A stretch of DNA of 64,000 bases from the NCBI RefSeq assembly GCF_051488685.1, contig NZ_JBPSEH010000004.1, forward strand, positions 124,001 through 188,000. The letters are read 5' to 3'. Position 1 is the stretch's first letter. Every line of letters begins with the position of its first letter. Shown one piece after another: positions 34,239-42,251 of this stretch. Source of the stretch: Melioribacter sp051488685. Lineage in GTDB: Bacteria > Bacteroidota > Ignavibacteria > Ignavibacteriales > Melioribacteraceae. The translations under genes were made by a program, and so were the position numbers. Under the pieces are notes generated by a model, which ran no database searches, was not told the origin of the DNA, and saw only the letters and a program-made list of their open reading frames with translations.

Positions 34239-34910
34239 ATGACGACTATTTCGAAAGAAAATTATCTGAAATTAATTTACAATTACAATGCACGTGGCAT
34301 TGCAGCTTCAACCTCGCAGATAGCTAAGGAATTAAATGTATCTAACTCTGCTATAAGCGACATGGCAAAAAAGCTTTCTAAAGAAGGTTTGATAATATAC
34401 GAGAAATATAAAGGGATGAAATTGACGAGGCGAGGTGAACACGAAGCATTGAAAGTGCTCAGAAAACACCGTCTTTGGGAGCTGTTTTTGCAATCGGTAC
34501 TAGAAATTCCATGGAGTAAATTGCACGATGAAGCGGAAAGACTGGAGCATCACACTTCGGAATATTTAATCGACAAAATCGATTCATATCTGGGTTATCC
34601 GAGGTTTGACCCTCACGGTCATCCTATACCGAAAAAAGATGGGACTATTGAAGGCGCCGATATGTTGATTCCAATGCTCGAGTGTACCGAAGGCAAAAGA
34701 TATAAATTAAAGCAGGTAGATGACAAAGATGTCGATCTAATTAAATATTTAACAGACATTGGTTTGCTATTGGATACTGAGTTTGAATTTATCGACAGAA
34801 TTCGATACGACAATTCGATCAAAATAAATTATGGCAAGAAAGAGACTATTTTAAGTGAAAAAGCCGCAAGTAACCTGCTTGTGAAAGAATTAACCAAGGG
34901 GGAAATGTGA
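34239..34910 (+). CDS. DtxR family metal-dependent repressor
   Basis: A 223-residue regulator. I choose ATG 34239 because the TTG at 34191 is itself the promoter -35 box. A winged helix (residues about 1-60; SKENYLKLIYNY, STSQIAKELNVSNSAISDMAKKL) is followed by a dimerisation and metal-binding domain (LRKHRLWELFLQ, LHDEAERLEHHTSEYLIDKI, DPHGHPIP). The Glu of AER sits at the position of the DtxR cysteine, as in MntR. A C-terminal SH3-like part closes the protein. It is first in an operon with FeoA- and FeoB-type genes and should repress ferrous iron uptake when metal is plentiful. Whether iron or manganese is sensed cannot be read with certainty. Confidence 0.9.
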   Translation: MTTISKENYLKLIYNYNARGIAASTSQIAKELNVSNSAISDMAKKLSKEGLIIYEKYKGMKLTRRGEHEALKVLRKHRLWELFLQSVLEIPWSKLHDEAERLEHHTSEYLIDKIDSYLGYPRFDPHGHPIPKKDGTIEGADMLIPMLECTEGKRYKLKQVDDKDVDLIKYLTDIGLLLDTEFEFIDRIRYDNSIKINYGKKETILSEKAASNLLVKELTKGEM

Positions 34911-35908
34911 TGGTTCTTTATTTTATATTAACAGTATTAGTTGTGCTGATGGCAATATGGATTAAAAAATTGTTGGGCAGAAGGTGGGAAATTTCTGACA
35001 AGGAATTAATTGAAGATACACTGAAACATCTTTATAATTCTGAAGAAACAAGTATTGAAACTGATGAGAATACACTCTCGAAAGTATTGTCAATATCCAC
35101 CAAACGAGCAGCGAGATTAATTAAAAAGCTTGAAGCCAGTGGGCTTACTCAGAATGTAGATGGCAAACAAAAACTTACAAAAAATGGCCGTTCCTATGCT
35201 TTAAAAATTGTGAGGGTTCACCGTCTGCTTGAAAAATACTTTGCAGAAAACACGAGTATAAACGAAACCGAATGGCATAAAATAGCCGAGGAAAAAGAGC
35301 ATCAAATTGATGATGACAAAGCCAGAGAACTTGCGGCTCAACTTGGTAATCCTTTGCGAGATCCTCACGGTGACCCAATTCCTACAGCAAAAGGAGAAAT
35401 TTATTCACATAACGGTATTCCTTTGTCAAAGTTGGAAATCAATGATTTTGGCAATATAGTTCATATCGAAGATGAACCTAAAAATTTGTACAAGGAGATT
35501 TCAGAATCTGGTATTTATCCTGGTATGCAAATTCAAATAAAAGATAAATTCGAGGGTGGTATCGAAATAAAAGGCGATGGCAAGCATCAATTTATTTCGA
35601 ATGAAGCGGCGGATAACATTTCTATCGTACCACTAAATAAAGATGAGATTATTAAACAGGATTACCTACCCTTATCGAGTCTCGAAGTAGGTGAGGAAGC
35701 CGAGGTTGTCGGAATTTCAAAGGCATTGAGAGGAATGCAAAGAAGGCGATTACTTGATTTCGGGATTGTGCCGGGCACACGCATTCGAGCCGTCTTGAAA
35801 AGTCTTGGTAATGACCCCGTAGCTTACGAATTGAGAAGTACTCTGATTGCTTTACGTAAAAATCAATCGGATTATATATTTATAAGAAAAATCGGGAAAG
35901 ATAAATGA
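34910..35908 (+). CDS. Membrane-anchored DtxR-like protein fused to a FeoA domain
   Basis: A 332-residue protein. An N-terminal transmembrane helix (LYFILTVLVVLMAIWIKKLL) precedes a winged-helix region similar to the upstream repressor (TLSKVLSISTKRAARLIKKLEASGL). A DtxR dimerisation part follows, with metal-site residues kept (VRVHRLLEKYF, AEEKEHQI, DPHGDPIP), then an SH3-like part. From about residue 250 comes a full FeoA domain (LSSLEVGEEAEVVGI, RRRLLDFGIVPGTRI). The ATG overlaps the upstream stop (TGATG), with AAGGGGG seven bases before. It may act as a membrane-bound metal sensor that gates FeoB through its FeoA part. DNA binding is possible but unproven. Confidence 0.85.
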   Translation: MVLYFILTVLVVLMAIWIKKLLGRRWEISDKELIEDTLKHLYNSEETSIETDENTLSKVLSISTKRAARLIKKLEASGLTQNVDGKQKLTKNGRSYALKIVRVHRLLEKYFAENTSINETEWHKIAEEKEHQIDDDKARELAAQLGNPLRDPHGDPIPTAKGEIYSHNGIPLSKLEINDFGNIVHIEDEPKNLYKEISESGIYPGMQIQIKDKFEGGIEIKGDGKHQFISNEAADNISIVPLNKDEIIKQDYLPLSSLEVGEEAEVVGISKALRGMQRRRLLDFGIVPGTRIRAVLKSLGNDPVAYELRSTLIALRKNQSDYIFIRKIGKDK

Positions 35909-36666
35909 ATACTACTCACGATTCAAAGAATTTGGTAAAACTCGGTATCGACATGACCAATGTGGATTTTATTATTGCTTTAGCAGGGAATCCGAACACC
36001 GGGAAAAGTACTGTATTTAACAGTTTGACGGGCTTGCAACAGCATACCGGTAATTGGCCTGGTAAAACAGTTACAAGAACTGAGGGGGCATTTAGTTATT
36101 TGGGACACAAATACAAAATTGTCGATTTACCAGGAACATATTCGCTCCTGTCTACGAGTACAGACGAAGAAATTGCACGGGATTTTATTCTGTTTAGCAA
36201 ACCGGATGTAACAATAATAGTAGCCGATGCCACGCGCTTGGAACGCAATTTAAATTTGACACTCCAGGTACTCGAAATAACAGATCGCGCCATCTTATGT
36301 CTTAATTTAATTGATGAAGCAAGAAGGCATAATATAAAAGTTGATCACATAAAGCTCTCGGAGATTCTCGGTATTCCAGTAGTCCCAACTGCCGCACGTC
36401 AGAAGGAGGGAATACCTGAATTACTAGAAACTATCCATAAAGTTGTTACAGGAGAAATTAAATGTAAGCCATACAGAGTAAATACAAATTTCAAAAATGT
36501 GGCGCCGGCAGTCGAAAAATTAGAAAGTAAAATTAAAGCCTTGTTCCCCGAGCTCCCTAATACACGCTGGATTGCCCTGCGATTACTTGAGGGCGACCAG
36601 AAAATAATTGACGCAGTACGCAGTGGGGAAATAGGTAAATTAATTTTAGAAGAGATGGAAGGTTGA
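35905..36666 (+). CDS. FeoB N-terminal GTPase (split FeoB, part 1)
   Basis: A 253-residue protein matching the G-protein and helical spacer of ferrous iron transporter FeoB. G1 is GNPNTGKS (28-35), the G2 threonine lies in TGNWPGKTVT, G3 is DLPGTYSL, and G4-like NLID replaces the more usual NMMD. The membrane part of FeoB is missing and is encoded by the next gene in the same frame, separated by one TGA and one further codon. It overlaps the FeoA-fusion gene by four bases (ATGA). Confidence 0.9.
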   Translation: MNTTHDSKNLVKLGIDMTNVDFIIALAGNPNTGKSTVFNSLTGLQQHTGNWPGKTVTRTEGAFSYLGHKYKIVDLPGTYSLLSTSTDEEIARDFILFSKPDVTIIVADATRLERNLNLTLQVLEITDRAILCLNLIDEARRHNIKVDHIKLSEILGIPVVPTAARQKEGIPELLETIHKVVTGEIKCKPYRVNTNFKNVAPAVEKLESKIKALFPELPNTRWIALRLLEGDQKIIDAVRSGEIGKLILEEMEG

Positions 36667-36669
36667 TCC

Positions 36670-38094
36670 ATGAAAAACGAACGTGAATTAATTATCGAAG
36701 AAGCCGAAAAACTTCGGTGGGAAGTTGGTGAAAACTTACACGATTCGCTTTTAGAAAGCATCTATAAAAGCGCCGAAGAAATAAGCAGAAAAGTTGTAAG
36801 TAAAAATGATGCAGATAAAATATCCCGTAAAAATATCGATTATTTAATTGATAAGATTGTTACGAACAAATGGACGGGATTACCAATAATGTTTTTACTG
36901 ATGGCTATCGTATTCTGGATAACGATTGTCGGGGCAAATTATCCTTCCTCTTTCCTGGCGACAGTTTTGGTTGATACTCTTCATCCTTTAATAAAAAATT
37001 TATTTGTTTCGTTATCCTCACCTGAATGGCTTACAGGTGCATTAATTGACGGTGGATATCTGGCGGTTGCATGGGTTGTAAGTGTAATGTTACCGCCTAT
37101 GGCAATCTTTTTCCCGTTATTTACTCTACTCGAGGATTTTGGATATCTGCCGCGAGTTGCATTCAATATGGATGGAATATATAAACGGGTAGGCGCTCAC
37201 GGAAAGCAGGCACTTACAATGAGTATGGGATTCGGTTGTAACGCCGCAGGAGTTATTGCTGCCCGTATAATCGATAGTCCTCGTGAGAGATTAATTGCAA
37301 TTATTACTAACAATTTTTCGCTTTGTAACGGAAGATGGCCTACGCAAATTTTGATTGCATCCATATTTATAGGTAATCTCGTGCCGCCATATTTAGCAGG
37401 TATTGCATCAGCAGGGGCAGTTGTCGCTATTGCTGTTTTAGGAGTAGTTCTCAGTTTGGTAGTATCATGGGGACTTACGCGCACTGTATTGAAGGGCGAG
37501 CCTTCTGCATTCAGTCTTGAATTGCCACCTTATCGGCCGCCGAGAATACTGCAAATTTTGTATACATCATTGATTGACCGTACAATATTTGTTTTATGGC
37601 GGGCTATTGTATTTGCATTTCCAGCGGGCATAGTAATCTGGTCAGTTGCAAATATTAATATAGATGGCATTAGCATAGCCGAACATTTTATCGACTGGGC
37701 TAATCCTTATGCTATGTTGATTGGATTGAATGGTGTAATAATTTTAGCTTATATAATAGCAATCCCTGCTAATGAAATTGTGATACCGACAATATTAATG
37801 TTGACAGTTTTATCTTTGAAAATAAGTGGAGTAGGAGCAGGCGCAGGTGTGATGTTCGAAATGGATAATCCGGCAGATGTAGCTGAATTGTTAAAACTTG
37901 GAGGGTGGACGGCTTTGACGGGAATTAATTTGATGTTAATCAGTTTATTACATAATCCTTGTTCTACTACTATTTACACCATCTATAAAGAAACTAAGAG
38001 TATTAAATGGACTGTGGTTGCAACATTACTACCGATAGCTTTAGGCTTGCTGGCCTGCTATACTACTACGCAGCTGTGGAATTTCTTTGCCTGA
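36670..38094 (+). CDS. FeoB membrane permease (split FeoB, part 2)
   Basis: A 474-residue multi-pass membrane protein holding the two Gate domains of FeoB and the core Cys region (MSMGFGCNAAGVIAARII, FSLCNGRWPTQILIA). It begins with about 70 soluble residues (ELIIEEAEKLRWEVGE) that in single-chain FeoB link the GTPase to the membrane. GGAAGG lies about seven bases before its ATG, so it can be translated independently. It works with the GTPase gene just upstream to import Fe2+. Its stop abuts the convergent ppk stop with no terminator visible. Confidence 0.9.
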   Translation: MKNERELIIEEAEKLRWEVGENLHDSLLESIYKSAEEISRKVVSKNDADKISRKNIDYLIDKIVTNKWTGLPIMFLLMAIVFWITIVGANYPSSFLATVLVDTLHPLIKNLFVSLSSPEWLTGALIDGGYLAVAWVVSVMLPPMAIFFPLFTLLEDFGYLPRVAFNMDGIYKRVGAHGKQALTMSMGFGCNAAGVIAARIIDSPRERLIAIITNNFSLCNGRWPTQILIASIFIGNLVPPYLAGIASAGAVVAIAVLGVVLSLVVSWGLTRTVLKGEPSAFSLELPPYRPPRILQILYTSLIDRTIFVLWRAIVFAFPAGIVIWSVANINIDGISIAEHFIDWANPYAMLIGLNGVIILAYIIAIPANEIVIPTILMLTVLSLKISGVGAGAGVMFEMDNPADVAELLKLGGWTALTGINLMLISLLHNPCSTTIYTIYKETKSIKWTVVATLLPIALGLLACYTTTQLWNFFA

Positions 38095-40224
38095 TTATTT
38101 ATTCTTTGCTTGGGTAGATTTCATGTGTGCTTGGGTTACATATTTAATTAAGTATTCTTGATGATTTAAAGGTTTTTCCGTATAAACCGGATGATTAAAT
38201 ACATACTTGCCTGTAGGCAATAAAATTCTTGCTTTTTGATTGTCCCGCAAGCATGTATTTAGAATTTTCTCTTTTATGAATTTACGCAGTTTGGGATCTT
38301 CTACAGGGAATGTAACTTCGACGCGTCTATCGAGATTCCTTTGCATTAAATCCGCACTGCTCAAATAAAGTTCTTCATTTCCGTTGTTGTAGAAGTAATA
38401 GATTCTATTGTGTTCCAGAAAACGGCCGACTATACTGATTACTCTAATATTTTCACTCAAACCTGGAACTTGTGGTACCAGGCAACAAATTCCTCTTACA
38501 ATTAGATCAATCTTTACCCCTTGATTAGAAGCTTCGTAAAGTGAGGCTATTATTATCGGATCGACCAGCGAATTGAGCTTGAAAATCATCCTACCTTTGC
38601 CACCCGATTTTACATTCACTATTTCACGGTTTATAAGCTCCAAAAACGTTTGTCTTTTGTTTACTGGGGCAACCGACAATTTCCTGAATTTTTTTTGTTC
38701 GGAGTATCCGGTCAGATAATTAAAAATTTCCGAAACATCGGCGCAAATTTCTTCGTCGGCAGTGAAAAGTCCTAAGTCGGTATATAACTTTGCAGTTGTT
38801 GTATTATAATTGCCGGTGCTAAGATGCACATATCGTTTAACGCCATCAGGTTCTTTGCGAACAACGAGCGTCATTTTTGCATGTGTTTTAAGACCAACAA
38901 GTCCATATACAACATGCACACCGGCTTTTTCGAGTTCTCGAGCCCAGTATATATTATTCTCTTCGTCAAATCGTGCTTTTAATTCTACAAGAACGGCTAC
39001 CTGCTTTTTGCTTTCAGCAGCTTCTATCAGGTATTTTACAATAGGTGAATTCTGGCCTATTCTGTAAAGTGTTTGTTTTATTGCCAGAACGTCGGGATCT
39101 CTCGAAGCTTCTTTAATAAAATCCACCACTGGCGTGAATGATTCATAAGGATGATTTAAAAGAATGTCTTTCTTCGCAATTAACGAAAAAATATTTTCTT
39201 CCTCATCAAGATTAATAGAAGGCGCTGGATAAAAAGGTTTTTCTTTCAAGTGGGGGAGTGATAGGTCGTATAAAATCATTAAATCGGCAAGTCCCAGATT
39301 GCCGTCAATAATGTGTACATCGTTGCGTGTTATCTCGAGATTTTCGACGAGTGTATCGAGCATATAATCAGGCATATTGCTTTCGACTTCAAGTCTTACT
39401 ACAGAACCAAACTTTCGCAGGCGAATATTTTCTTCGATTAACTGCAGCAAGTCGTCGGCTTCGTCTTCCTGAATTTCGAGATCGGTATTTCGTGTAATTC
39501 TGAATCGATATGCTTCTACAACATCGAGTCCCGGAAAAAGGATGTGTAAATTGGACTTTATAAGATCGCCAATCCACACGTATTTAATAGTATTACTATT
39601 CTGAGAAGAAGAATTACAACCAATAATATGGTCGATTCTCAAAAGTCTCGGTAAAATGCTCGGAATTTTTACTCTGGCAAAATGTTTCTCGCCATCTGGT
39701 TTTTTTACCAGAATTGCAAAGCTAAGACTGAGATTCGATATGTATGGAAACGGTCTTCCAGGGTCAAATGCAAGTGGAGTAAGAACGGGATAAATTTCTT
39801 TCAGAAAATATTTGTTAAGACCATCTTTTTCTTCTTGTGTCAGTTCATTGATGTCGCAAATATAAATGTTATTGTCTCTAAGCTCAGGAATTACTGTCGT
39901 GTGCCAGTAATTGTAAATTTGTTTAACCATAGGCTGGACGGTTTCTTCAATTTTTGCGAGCTGTTCTAACGGCGTAAGTCCGTCAATTGAAGTTTCAAAA
40001 ACCCGCGCTCTAATTTGCTCTTTCAAACCAGAAACACGAATCATATAAAATTCGTCGAGATTCGAAAAGAAGATGGAGATGAACTTTACTCTTTCGAGTA
40101 GAGGCAGATTCGGATTGGTAGCTTCTTCGAGTACACGTCTGTTAAATTCCAGCCAGCTCAATTCCCGATTGAAGAAGTTTTCACTCTTGAAATATTTCTT
40201 TATATATTCTTTTGTGAGTTTCAT
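38095..40224 (-). CDS. ppk: Polyphosphate kinase 1
   Basis: A 709-residue enzyme that polymerises the ATP gamma-phosphate into polyphosphate. The N-terminal part begins FFNRELSWLEFNRRVLEEA. Catalytic regions are VAVLVELKARFDEENNIYWA, GLVGLKTHAKMTLVVR (the phospho-His), YVHLSTGNYN and the C-terminal phospholipase-D-like half with LEHNRIYYF and RNLDRRVEVTFPV. It is convergent with the iron operon. A dCMP deaminase lies 13 bases upstream in the same direction. Confidence 0.96.
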   Translation of the reverse strand: MKLTKEYIKKYFKSENFFNRELSWLEFNRRVLEEATNPNLPLLERVKFISIFFSNLDEFYMIRVSGLKEQIRARVFETSIDGLTPLEQLAKIEETVQPMVKQIYNYWHTTVIPELRDNNIYICDINELTQEEKDGLNKYFLKEIYPVLTPLAFDPGRPFPYISNLSLSFAILVKKPDGEKHFARVKIPSILPRLLRIDHIIGCNSSSQNSNTIKYVWIGDLIKSNLHILFPGLDVVEAYRFRITRNTDLEIQEDEADDLLQLIEENIRLRKFGSVVRLEVESNMPDYMLDTLVENLEITRNDVHIIDGNLGLADLMILYDLSLPHLKEKPFYPAPSINLDEEENIFSLIAKKDILLNHPYESFTPVVDFIKEASRDPDVLAIKQTLYRIGQNSPIVKYLIEAAESKKQVAVLVELKARFDEENNIYWARELEKAGVHVVYGLVGLKTHAKMTLVVRKEPDGVKRYVHLSTGNYNTTTAKLYTDLGLFTADEEICADVSEIFNYLTGYSEQKKFRKLSVAPVNKRQTFLELINREIVNVKSGGKGRMIFKLNSLVDPIIIASLYEASNQGVKIDLIVRGICCLVPQVPGLSENIRVISIVGRFLEHNRIYYFYNNGNEELYLSSADLMQRNLDRRVEVTFPVEDPKLRKFIKEKILNTCLRDNQKARILLPTGKYVFNHPVYTEKPLNHQEYLIKYVTQAHMKSTQAKNK

Positions 40225-40237
40225 TTCTCGTAACTTT

Positions 40238-40726
40238 TTATTTTTTAATGGAGGTAAAATTCTCGATATCGTATTTAATGATTTTTTCCGGCATTGGCAG
40301 TCTTTTCAATTCAACATGAGCACGTTTGAAAAATTCTTCTGCAAGTGTATCATGATAATCTGAAAATATTACAACTTCTTTAATTCCGGCTGTAATGAGT
40401 GCTTTGGCACAATTGGTACACGGCATGTTAGTTACATAAGCCGTAGCGCCTTGAGTACTAATTCCGTGTGAAGAACATTGCAAGAGAGCATTCATTTCGG
40501 CATGGATGGTTCTTACACAATGATTGTCGATTACTAAACAACCTACATCTTCACAGTGGTCGTCGCCCGGAATAGAACCGTTATAACCTGTCGATAAAAT
40601 TTGCTTATCTTTTACAAGTACGCATCCGCAATGCATCCTTAGACAAGTAGCTCTTTCCGAAACAAGCATTGCAACCTTTAAAAAGTACTCGTCCCACGAT
40701 GGGCGTTTACTGTGATTAGAGCTCAT
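40238..40726 (-). CDS. Deoxycytidylate (dCMP) deaminase, ComEB-like
   Basis: A 162-residue zinc deaminase producing dUMP from dCMP. The zinc and catalytic residues are in TIHAEMNALLQC (His, Glu) and MPCTNCAKAL (two Cys). The allosteric/nucleotide region GYNGSIPGDDHCEDVGC is typical of dCMP deaminases. It probably shares a transcript with ppk, 13 bases downstream. Confidence 0.92.
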   Translation of the reverse strand: MSSNHSKRPSWDEYFLKVAMLVSERATCLRMHCGCVLVKDKQILSTGYNGSIPGDDHCEDVGCLVIDNHCVRTIHAEMNALLQCSSHGISTQGATAYVTNMPCTNCAKALITAGIKEVVIFSDYHDTLAEEFFKRAHVELKRLPMPEKIIKYDIENFTSIKK

Positions 40727-40779
40727 CTTATTTCCAATATGATTGATAATGAAGTGACAAATTTAACCAAATTCTATTT

Positions 40780-40819
40780 AAAAAAAACACTGCTATGGTG
40801 GAGGGCGACACCATAGCAG
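40780..40819 (-). terminator. Strong Rho-independent terminator
   Basis: On the minus strand CTGCTATGGTG (40819-40809) pairs perfectly over 11 bases with CACCATAGCAG (40800-40790), loop of eight, followed by TG and eight T. It ends whatever is transcribed leftward from 41010 or from the sigma-54-like site. Confidence 0.9.
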
Positions 40820-40862
40820 CGAGGTTAGTTTTTAGGAGGGTTATGTAAGTTATGTATACTTA
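40782..40862 (-). ncRNA. Candidate small RNA of about 80 nt (sigma-54 promoter to terminator)
   Basis: On the minus strand a sigma-54-like promoter (40889-40871) predicts a start near 40862. A strong terminator ends at about 40780, leaving an RNA of about 83 nt with no open reading frame of note. The first 40 bases are unstructured and contain CCCTCCT (40840-40834), the complement of a Shine-Dalgarno. The last part is the 11-bp terminator hairpin with loop TCGCCCTC. The flanking genes do not need this unit: the histidine kinase upstream ends 120 bases before the promoter. This is inferred from sequence only. Confidence 0.45.
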
Positions 40863-40870
40863 ATTTAATT

Positions 40871-40889
40871 TCCACAAGGAGCGTGCCAA
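40871..40889 (-). promoter_or_regulatory. Sigma-54-like -24/-12 promoter
   Basis: The minus strand reads TTGGCACGCTCCTTGTGGA. TGGCAC, five bases, then TTG match the RpoN consensus TGGCAC-N5-TTGCW except for T instead of C after TTG. The GG and G(T) doublets are correctly 12 bases apart. It faces the candidate small RNA and not any protein gene. Confidence 0.5.
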
Positions 40890-41009
40890 ATTAAAATTGT
40901 TTTATTGCTCATATAATCCTATCCAAAGTCCGAATATTTTTCAAAAATTAAAAAAATGCAGAAATTTTTTCTTATGAATGGTAGTGGTAAAAGTAGCGAT
41001 AAAAAAAAG

Positions 41010-42224
41010 TTAAATATTTCTTTTTAGAATGATTCTGAAGGTAGTACCTTTATTTATTATCGATTCTTTTACAAAGATTTTACCGTCGTGATAATTTTCA
41101 ATAATTCTTTTCGAAAGGCTTAAACCCAAACCCCAACCTCTTTTCTTTGTCGAATAACCAGGTTTGAAAACTTCTTTTTTATTACGTGCTTCAATTCCTT
41201 TGCCTGTGTCTTTAATGTCGATTACGAGTAAATCGTTTTTTTGTTTGATGTTGAATTCGATCGACCCGTTTTCGTTTTCGATGGCGTCGAGAGCATTTTT
41301 AATCAAATTTTCGATTACCCATTCGAATAATTCTTTATTGAGAAGAGCCTTTAACGAAGCATCGCCCGTTATTGAAATATTGATGTTCTTACCTATATGT
41401 GGCAGGCGTCGTTCGAAATATCGAATTACGTTTTCAATTATTTCATAGGGCGATTCAACTTTTAACTCAGGTTTGGAGCCAATTTTTGAAAAACGCATCG
41501 TAATCTTGTTCAGGCGTTCGAGATCGTTCGAAATTTCGTCTACTATATCAAGTACTTTATCGGGGTTGTCATAATTGATTCTGAGGATTTCATTCCAGCC
41601 CATAAGACTAGAAATCGGCGTGCCCAGTTGGTGTGCGGTTTCTTTCGACATACCTACCCAGATGCGGCTCTGTTCGTTTTTGCGGATAAAGTTAAATCCA
41701 GTATATGCTATCAGTATGAAAACAATCGCAAAAAGAATTTGAAGGTATGGATAATAACGTAATTTACGAACCACAGTGGAATCGCCATAATAAATTAACT
41801 GTATTACCTTTCCGTCAGGAGCTTTTATTTCGATGGGGGGATGTTCACTCTTAAGTTCTTTTAACATTTCAGTGAGTAATTCGAATAATTTCTCTTTCGG
41901 TATGTTGGGCTCGAAATAGATATTCTTATAACCGATGCCTGCTTCAGTAGAAACGATATTGCCTTGAGCGTCGGTTAGGATGAGAGGAAAATCGATTCGC
42001 TGTATCAGATTCTGGAATATAAATGTAATGTCGCTCCCAGTTTCGTCGGGACGTGCTATATATTCCAGACTGTTTGCGTATAACTGAATTATCTCCTTTT
42101 CTCTTTCCTGCAATTTATTGACGAGATACTGTGTGTAATACCAGGTGCCGAGAGCTATTAGTGAACCAATAAAGAGGAGAGCAAACTTAATTTTTGATGT
42201 TGTCGAGTTGCTCAATTTATTCAT
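41010..42224 (-). CDS. Membrane sensor histidine kinase
   Basis: A 404-residue kinase: transmembrane helix at about 13-35, an extracytoplasmic sensor of about 125 residues (FPLILTDAQGNIVSTEAGIGY resembles a PAS/Cache strand pair), and a second helix (YLQILFAIVFILIAYTGFNFI). The phospho-acceptor His is in ETAHQLGTPISSL, where LGTP replaces the more common LRTP. The ATP domain has NLIKNALDAIE, DTGKGI and GWGLGLSLSKRI. No response regulator is adjacent. It lies 27 bases after purA in the same direction. Confidence 0.9.
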   Translation of the reverse strand: MNKLSNSTTSKIKFALLFIGSLIALGTWYYTQYLVNKLQEREKEIIQLYANSLEYIARPDETGSDITFIFQNLIQRIDFPLILTDAQGNIVSTEAGIGYKNIYFEPNIPKEKLFELLTEMLKELKSEHPPIEIKAPDGKVIQLIYYGDSTVVRKLRYYPYLQILFAIVFILIAYTGFNFIRKNEQSRIWVGMSKETAHQLGTPISSLMGWNEILRINYDNPDKVLDIVDEISNDLERLNKITMRFSKIGSKPELKVESPYEIIENVIRYFERRLPHIGKNINISITGDASLKALLNKELFEWVIENLIKNALDAIENENGSIEFNIKQKNDLLVIDIKDTGKGIEARNKKEVFKPGYSTKKRGWGLGLSLSKRIIENYHDGKIFVKESIINKGTTFRIILKRNI

Positions 42225-42251
42225 AACGTTCTTCCGTAAGTGGAAGAAATA

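Noticed and set aside
36664..36669. Selenocysteine at the TGA inside FeoB
   Set aside because: No selenocysteine insertion hairpin is evident, the position is a linker, and a ribosome site with ATG follows at once.
40834..40850. Tiny plus-strand ORF after AGGAGGG (ATG TAA)
   Set aside because: Start and stop are adjacent; the AGGAGGG is better read as the complement of the CCCUCCU of the minus-strand RNA.
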